Source: Lonepinella koalarum (GTDB taxonomy: Bacteria > Pseudomonadota > Gammaproteobacteria > Enterobacterales > Pasteurellaceae). From it: a stretch of 64,000 bases of DNA. A model generated the notes under the pieces. That model had not been told where the DNA came from. It saw only the letters and a program-made list of their open reading frames with translations, and searched no databases. The DNA lies in assembly GCF_004565475.1 (NCBI RefSeq), contig NZ_SRHX01000009.1, positions 1 through 64,000 of the forward strand, given 5' to 3'. Below are positions 57,276 to 64,000 of the stretch, piece by piece (positions within the stretch are counted from its first letter, which is position 1; every line of letters begins with the position of its first letter). The position numbers and the translations under genes were made by a program.

Positions 57276-59378
57276 ATGGCTCGTACAACCCCTATATCAC
57301 TTTACCGTAATATCGGTATCAGTGCGCACATCGATGCGGGTAAAACAACTACTACTGAGCGTATTTTGTTCTATACTGGTGTAAGTCACAAAATCGGTGA
57401 AGTACACGATGGTGCCGCTACAATGGACTGGATGGAACAAGAACAAGAGCGTGGTATCACCATCACTTCTGCAGCAACTACCGCATTCTGGTCTGGTATG
57501 TCACAACAATATCCACAACACCGTATCAACGTAATCGACACTCCGGGACACGTTGACTTCACTATCGAAGTAGAACGTTCAATGCGTGTACTTGATGGTG
57601 CGGTAATGGTGTACTGTGCGGTGGGTGGTGTTCAACCACAATCTGAAACCGTATGGCGTCAGGCTAACAAATATAAAGTACCACGTATTGCGTTCGTGAA
57701 TAAAATGGACCGTACTGGTGCAAACTTCCTACGCGTAGTTGAACAAATCAAAACTCGCTTAGGCGGTAACGCTGTGCCTCTACAACTGCCAATCGGTGCA
57801 GAAGATAACTTCACGGGTGTGGTTGATTTGTTAAAAATGAAAGCCATCAACTGGAACGAAGCTGACCAAGGTATGACCTTCACTTACGAAGATATTCCTG
57901 CCAACATGCAAGCAGACTGCGAAGAATGGCACCAAAATCTTGTGGAAGCGGCAGCGGAAGCATCAGAAGAATTAATGGAAAAATACTTGGGTGGTGAAGA
58001 ATTAACCGAAGAAGAAATCAAAGCAGGGTTACGTCAACGTGCGTTAGCCACTGAGATCATCTTAGTGACCTGTGGTTCTGCATTCAAAAACAAAGGTGTT
58101 CAAGCGATGCTTGACGCGGTAATTGATTATCTTCCTGCGCCAACTGATATTGCGTCAATCAAAGGTATCAACCCAGATGAAACCGAAGGTGAGCGTCATG
58201 CAGATGATAACGAACCATTTGCGGCATTGGCATTCAAAATTGCTACCGATCCATTCGTGGGTAACTTAACTTTCTTCCGTGTTTACTCTGGTGTGATTGA
58301 GTCTGGTGCAACCGTCTTAAACTCAGTGAAAGATAAACGTGAACGTTTTGGTCGTATCGTACAGATGCACGCCAATAAACGTGAAGAAATCAAAGAAGTG
58401 CGTGCAGGCGATATCGCTGCTGCTATTGGCTTAAAAGATGTAGGTACTGGTGATACCTTATGTGACTTGAATAAACCGATTATTCTTGAGCGTATGGAAT
58501 TCCCAGAGCCTGTAATCTCTGTCGCGGTTGAACCAAAAACCAAAGCTGACCAAGAAAAAATGGGTCTTGCTTTAGGTCGTTTAGCCCAAGAAGACCCATC
58601 ATTCCGTGTTCATACGGATGAAGAGTCTGGCGAAACCATCATTTCAGGTATGGGAGAGTTACATTTAGATATTATTGTTGACCGTATGCGTCGCGAGTTT
58701 AAAGTAGAAGCGAACATTGGTAAACCACAAGTATCTTACCGTGAAACGATTCGTACTCGTGTTAACGATGTGGAAGGTAAACACGCTAAACAATCGGGTG
58801 GTCGTGGTCAATATGGTCATGTGGTGATCGATATGTATCCATTAGATCCTGAAGGTCCGGGTTACGAATTTGTTAACGAAATCAAAGGTGGGGTTATTCC
58901 AGGTGAATACATCCCAGCGGTGGACAAAGGTATCCAAGAACAACTTAAATCAGGTCCATTAGCGGGTTATCCAGTAGTGGATTTAGGTGTACGTTTACAC
59001 TTCGGTTCATACCATGATGTTGACTCATCTGAATTAGCATTTAAATTGGCAGCTTCATTGGCATTTAAAGCAGCGTTTAACCGTGCTAACCCAGTATTAC
59101 TTGAGCCAATCATGAAAGTGGAAGTGGAAACCCCACCAGACTACGTGGGTGATGTTATCGGTGACTTAAGCCGCCGTCGTGCCATGGTGAACGGTCAAGA
59201 AGCCAACGAATTTGTGGTGAAAATCAACGCCGAAGTGCCATTATCCGAAATGTTCGGTTATGCCACTGACTTGCGTTCACAAACCCAAGGTCGTGCATCT
59301 TACTCAATGGAACCGTTAAAATATGCTGAAGCACCGAAAAACGTGGCTGAAGCAGTAATCGAATCTCGTCGTAAATAA
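57276..59378 (+). CDS. fusA: Elongation factor G
   Basis: A 700-residue translational GTPase for ribosomal translocation and recycling. G1 [10 protein letters not shown]3 DTPGHVDF, G4 NKMDR; domains II-V follow, with the domain IV loop ([10 protein letters not shown]). Full length and no damage. Preceded by rpsG after 111 bp. Confidence 0.98.
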   Translation: MARTTPISLYRNIGISAHIDAGKTTTTERILFYTGVSHKIGEVHDGAATMDWMEQEQERGITITSAATTAFWSGMSQQYPQHRINVIDTPGHVDFTIEVERSMRVLDGAVMVYCAVGGVQPQSETVWRQANKYKVPRIAFVNKMDRTGANFLRVVEQIKTRLGGNAVPLQLPIGAEDNFTGVVDLLKMKAINWNEADQGMTFTYEDIPANMQADCEEWHQNLVEAAAEASEELMEKYLGGEELTEEEIKAGLRQRALATEIILVTCGSAFKNKGVQAMLDAVIDYLPAPTDIASIKGINPDETEGERHADDNEPFAALAFKIATDPFVGNLTFFRVYSGVIESGATVLNSVKDKRERFGRIVQMHANKREEIKEVRAGDIAAAIGLKDVGTGDTLCDLNKPIILERMEFPEPVISVAVEPKTKADQEKMGLALGRLAQEDPSFRVHTDEESGETIISGMGELHLDIIVDRMRREFKVEANIGKPQVSYRETIRTRVNDVEGKHAKQSGGRGQYGHVVIDMYPLDPEGPGYEFVNEIKGGVIPGEYIPAVDKGIQEQLKSGPLAGYPVVDLGVRLHFGSYHDVDSSELAFKLAASLAFKAAFNRANPVLLEPIMKVEVETPPDYVGDVIGDLSRRRAMVNGQEANEFVVKINAEVPLSEMFGYATDLRSQTQGRASYSMEPLKYAEAPKNVAEAVIESRRK

Positions 59379-59397
59379 AACTTTATTTAACAAAAAC

Positions 59398-59426
59398 TCC
59401 CTAAAATTGCACCGCGGTTTTAGGGA
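59398..59426 (+). terminator. Hairpin between fusA and tuf
   Basis: TCCCTAAAA and TTTTAGGGA pair around an 11-base loop containing ACCGCGGT. No T-run follows, so more likely a processing or attenuating hairpin than a full terminator. Confidence 0.55.
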
Positions 59427-59444
59427 CTCACAAAAGGAAACTGA

Positions 59445-60632
<1,188 letters not shown>

Positions 60633-60657
60633 TTAACGATTTAACGAATATATTTTA

Positions 60658-60681
60658 GGGGCGTATTCAATACGCCCTTTT
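60658..60681 (+). terminator. Terminator of the str operon
   Basis: GGGCGTAT, TCA loop, ATACGCCC followed by TTTT. Perfect 8-bp GC-rich stem after tuf. Confidence 0.92.
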
Positions 60682-60994
60682 GTATAAGTAAATTACTATT
60701 TTTCTTATCTATCTTTCATCATGAAAACACAAATTAGCCATATATCTTTGTCAAAATATGCTCAAATGTAATAATTTTTATCATTTCTTTTCGAGTATAA
60801 AAGAGAATTGTAAAGATGTTGAGATTTGTTTGTATTTAGTAAAACTTTATATTATCATGTCGCCTAATCTAATCTGGTTAGTAGATTTTTTTCCGGATGA
60901 TAGAGGTAGGATGACAGAGTAGTTAAGACAGAAAGATTGAGAGAAGAAAAGAGGAATACAGGGTATATCCATAGTAATCAAGAGGAATCAATTT
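60682..60994. other. Long AT-rich leader region upstream of the lipoprotein gene
   Basis: 313 bp without a gene. Near 60867-60890 AATCTA...TAGATTTTTTT forms a terminator-like hairpin, followed by a purine-rich run (GAGAGAAGAAAAGAGG) and the ribosome site AAGAGG. If transcription starts upstream of the hairpin, expression of the next gene could be attenuated. No known riboswitch class recognised. Confidence 0.4.
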
Positions 60995-61462
60995 ATGAGT
61001 AAGTTTTGCAAATTTTTTGCTAAAAGTGGTTTAGGATGCGTTGTTATTGCCTGTTTATCATTAACAGCATGTGCAACCAATACTACTCCAAATCGTACTG
61101 TTACAGGTACAGAAGTCGGTACTGTTGCTGTTTTCACTGATGGTAGTTTGAAAAATGATGTTACTTTGGCGATTGATGGGCGTTTTTTTGCAGCTTTAGA
61201 TCGTAATAGTCGTGTTGAACAACGAATTTGTTCGGGTAATCATACCTTGCAGGCTGTTGTGGCTGACGATTATCAAGTAAAAATCAAAAATAATCAAAAA
61301 ATTATCGTTGAAACCGCAAAAGTAAATTATATTAAAGTTTCACAAAATACACAGGGCTTAGTGTTAACCTCGGCAACATCAGCTGAATTTAACCGAGTAC
61401 CGAATGTAAAAAATTCAAAATTAGTTTCTCGTTTAACTAATGATCTTATCAAGTGTAAGTAA
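60995..61462 (+). CDS. Predicted lipoprotein of unknown function
   Basis: A 155-residue protein with lipobox LTAC (Cys26). The mature part is beta-rich: GTVAVFTDGSLKNDVTLAIDGRFF, then an ERICSGNHTLQAVV strand pair, resembling domains that present small loops on the periplasmic side of the outer membrane. Two Cys (in RICSG and IKCK) may form a disulfide. It follows a long leader and precedes an hsdR remnant. No function assigned. Confidence 0.7.
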   Translation: MSKFCKFFAKSGLGCVVIACLSLTACATNTTPNRTVTGTEVGTVAVFTDGSLKNDVTLAIDGRFFAALDRNSRVEQRICSGNHTLQAVVADDYQVKIKNNQKIIVETAKVNYIKVSQNTQGLVLTSATSAEFNRVPNVKNSKLVSRLTNDLIKCK

Positions 61463-61568
61463 ATTAATGTTTTAGGATAAAAAATCAACGTATTGTTAAA
61501 AATGAAAAGTGCTACTGTTGACGCACAGACAATTAAAGTACCAACCAATAAACTAAGTGCTGTTGTAG

Positions 61569-61836
61569 TTAAACTTCCAGCAGATCGGTAATTTCATCTT
61601 TATAGGTCTGCAATTAATGATAGGTATCTAAAATATCCGCTTGATCGGAAAGGGGATTTTTTAACTCAAACCCTACCAAGGGGGGACCATTAACAAAACC
61701 AATCACATCAGACGGACTCACACGAAAAAATTTGCTGTTTTCATCAATTGAGCATCGGTATGTGAGACCAGCCTAATGCGACTAAATGCTCAAGGGTAAG
61801 GTTTTCAATGGATTCTTCGTTGATGTTGAGTGGCAT
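61569..61836 (-). pseudogene. hsdR: Remnant of type I restriction subunit HsdR (N-terminal part)
   Basis: On the minus strand ATG 61836 begins MPLNINEESIENLTLEHLVALGW, as type I R subunits do (about 30 codons, then a stop). After an apparent deletion, another frame gives FVNGPPLVGFELKNPLSDQADI...LQTYKDEITDLLEV. The ELKN is part of the PD-(D/E)xK nuclease core (IELKNP in intact HsdR) and QLQTYK follows it in the family; here the first Gln codon of that motif is TAA. No hsdM or hsdS is present. This is the decayed end of a lost restriction system. Confidence 0.75.
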
Positions 61837-61860
61837 AATTCTTCCTTATTTATCTTATTT

Positions 61861-61908
61861 ACTCCGCACTGACGTACGGAGTTAGGCATAGTCTCGCTAC
61901 GCCGTAGC
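61861..61908 (+). repeat. Two-hairpin intergenic repeat, copy C
   Basis: ACTCCG, loop CACTGACGTA, CGGAGT (61861-61882), linker TAGGCATAGTCTC, then GCTAC, GCC, GTAGC (61896-61908). Same plan as copies A, B and D. Confidence 0.78.
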
Positions 61909-61916
61909 TATAGTCA

Positions 61917-61962
61917 GATGCGGAGCATCGTTATTTGTTTAGCCTTGTACGTGAGTATGGGG
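61917..61962 (-). repeat. Two-hairpin intergenic repeat, copy D
   Basis: On the minus strand CCCCA, loop TACTCACGTA, CAAGG (61962-61943), linker CTAAACAAATAAC, then GATGC, TCC, GCATC (61929-61917). The first stem uses G-U pairs when read as plus-strand RNA. It faces copy C tail to tail, 8 bp apart. Confidence 0.7.
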
Positions 61963-62019
61963 TCTCTTCTCTTCTTGCCTTGATGTGTGCAGAGCGTAGA
62001 TGTTTTTTCTGTGAGAATA

Positions 62020-62028
62020 TGCTATAAT
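62020..62028 (+). promoter_or_regulatory. Extended -10 promoter of gyrB
   Basis: TGCTATAAT, an extended -10 element 34 bp before the gyrB start; no good -35 is seen. gyrB promoters of this kind respond to supercoiling in relatives. Confidence 0.6.
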
Positions 62029-62049
62029 TCCCCTAATTTTTTCACCTAA

Positions 62050-64000
<1,951 letters not shown>

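Noticed and set aside
57276-59378. Mutations of fusA, rpsL or gyrB linked to drug resistance
   Set aside because: rpsL Lys43 and Lys88 and the gyrB EGDSAGG region are wild type by eye; nothing striking in fusA.
61502-61591. 29-codon plus-strand frame (MKSATVDAQTIKVPTNK...) after the lipoprotein gene
   Set aside because: No ribosome site, overlaps the antisense hsdR remnant, and no family recognised; chance frame in a decay zone.

Overview
The window is a chromosomal segment of a Pasteurellaceae bacterium. The nine-base core of the Haemophilus-type DNA uptake signal (AAGTGCGGT or its complement) occurs about 26 times by eye, often as inverted pairs that double as terminators. The DNA is AT-rich, and gene content and order (napFDAGHBC, oadGAB, rpsL-rpsG-fusA-tuf, ftsB-ispD-ispF-truD-surE-yqaA-nlpD) fit Haemophilus, Aggregatibacter, Avibacterium or Pasteurella relatives. 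I cannot fix the genus from sequence alone.

Layout. 1-127: right end of an IS200/IS605-type element with the last codons of TnpB. 153-7370: a lipoprotein, cysQ, then the oxidative pentose phosphate genes zwf, pgl and gnd, interrupted by an amino-acid racemase and a uracil-DNA-glycosylase-like gene, then a small repeat-tailed lipoprotein. 7385-10416: ilvC and its divergent regulator ilvY, separated by 674 bp of nested inverted repeats. 10473-13745: rimO followed by a cytoplasmic protein N-glycosyltransferase of the HMW1C/NGT family. 13899-19248: slyD, a SIMPL-domain protein, rraB, yheS, a MarC protein and an uncharacterised protein. 19396-22824: sodium-pumping oxaloacetate decarboxylase oadGAB. 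23064-28658: oppABCDF. 28692-32298: a metal-chelate-type ABC importer with a co-transcribed methyltransferase. 32682-35495: a subtilisin-like serine protease autotransporter. 35575-38574: a C4-dicarboxylate carrier divergent from aspA. 38642-45038: periplasmic nitrate reductase operon. 45239-50647: nlpD, a small lipoprotein, yqaA, surE, truD, ispF, ispD and ftsB. 50829-55918: a lipoprotein, fruBKA, a YfcZ-type protein and a DinI-like protein. 56183-60632: the str operon. 60995-64000: a lipoprotein, a decayed hsdR fragment, a paired repeat and the first two thirds of gyrB.

How the parts work together. AspA, the Dcu carrier, OadGAB and Nap form an anaerobic set: aspartate is deaminated to fumarate, dicarboxylates are exchanged, oxaloacetate decarboxylation drives sodium export, and nitrate is respired. 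The oad and aspA/dcu promoters share a near-identical CRP/FNR-type site and nap has a perfect FNR box placed at -41.5. CysQ and the zwf-pgl-gnd genes sit together. The N-glycosyltransferase could modify surface proteins, and the autotransporter protease is a possible client.

The most novel-looking signal is a small intergenic repeat with four copies here (around 9233, 15738, 61861 and 61917). Each copy has two hairpins in which the stems vary with compensating changes while a ten-base loop (CACTSRCGTA) and a 13-14 base linker are kept. This points to a selected RNA or DNA structure. I did not find a clear defence island or new multi-gene system; the hsdR remnant and the IS end are the only traces of such cargo.
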